DNA of 64,000 nt from Flaccisagitta enflata (lineage: Eukaryota > Chaetognatha > Sagittoidea > Aphragmophora). Below, piece by piece: positions 63,838-64,000 of the stretch (position 1 is the stretch's first letter; every line of letters starts with the position of its first letter). The notes beneath the pieces were generated by a model. That model searched no databases. It worked only from the letters and a program-made list of their open reading frames with translations, and was not told the DNA's origin. The stretch is from assembly GCA_965153355.1 (NCBI GenBank), contig OZ231128.1, positions 38,812,001-38,876,000 on the forward strand, written 5' to 3'. The translations under genes were made by a program, and so were the position numbers.

Positions 63838-64000
63838 GGTGAACGACCACAGAGCTGGTGCATTTGGTAAAAATCAGATGAAAAATGAAGGATGCGGTCG
63901 CGTTGACGACAAAAGAAAAAAATAACTGTCTTAAAATCCATTTTAAAACTCGTTTTTTTCCTTTTCCTCCATTTTGCATTTTTCATCAGTTCTTATTTCC

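Overview
The window is animal nuclear DNA, intron-rich and packed with repeats. It has GT-AG introns, immunoglobulin (Ig) domains split over several exons, more than 30 long and almost pure microsatellites, and many small non-autonomous transposons. I see no bacterial or organellar genes, no rRNA and no intact tRNA. The commonest transposon carries an internal tetranucleotide (ACGG/ACCG) array and a 3' hairpin. That design is known from HINE/'pearl' elements of molluscs, so a lophotrochozoan host is plausible but not proven.

One gene can be assembled with confidence, on the minus strand. Six exons (48196-49683, 42743-42850, 41035-41491, 36271-36484, 22727-22939, 18053-18218) join in perfect phase (0, 0, 1, 2, 2). 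They encode the N-terminal part of an Ig-superfamily cell-surface adhesion protein: a hydrophobic signal-like segment, a V-set Ig domain, a Ser/Asn-rich linker, a second Ig domain, an atypical third and the start of a fourth. Interdomain motifs (LNVEYPP, FFFYGPQ, SNPP) resemble nectin/nephrin/SynCAM-like receptors. The 3' end was not found; it lies below 18 kb or outside the window. Introns of 1.25 to 13.3 kb hold most of the repeats.

Layout: 1-18 kb, downstream side or further introns, with ACGG elements, microsatellites, a dead Tc1 transposase (16.0-16.4 kb) and a foldback element with a 20-bp minisatellite (17 kb). 18-49.7 kb, the Ig gene and its introns, including a nested transposon stack at 33.9-35.0 kb. 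49.7-64 kb, upstream flank: three Tc1/mariner-type foldback elements (one with a tRNA-like insert), a 33-bp repeat array open as an 11-residue peptide repeat (55.0-55.9 kb), purine-rich arrays and two very long (TTG)n tracts (62.7 and 63.4 kb).

The most interesting signals are: (i) (CU)n tracts just before acceptors and (GA)n tracts just after donors in the Ig gene, including a complementary pair at the two ends of the 13.3-kb intron; (ii) a subterminal sequence of the ACGG elements that co-varies with their 3' hairpin arm and loop across at least five subfamilies; (iii) two copies of a second repeat family sitting at the same internal site of ACGG elements.
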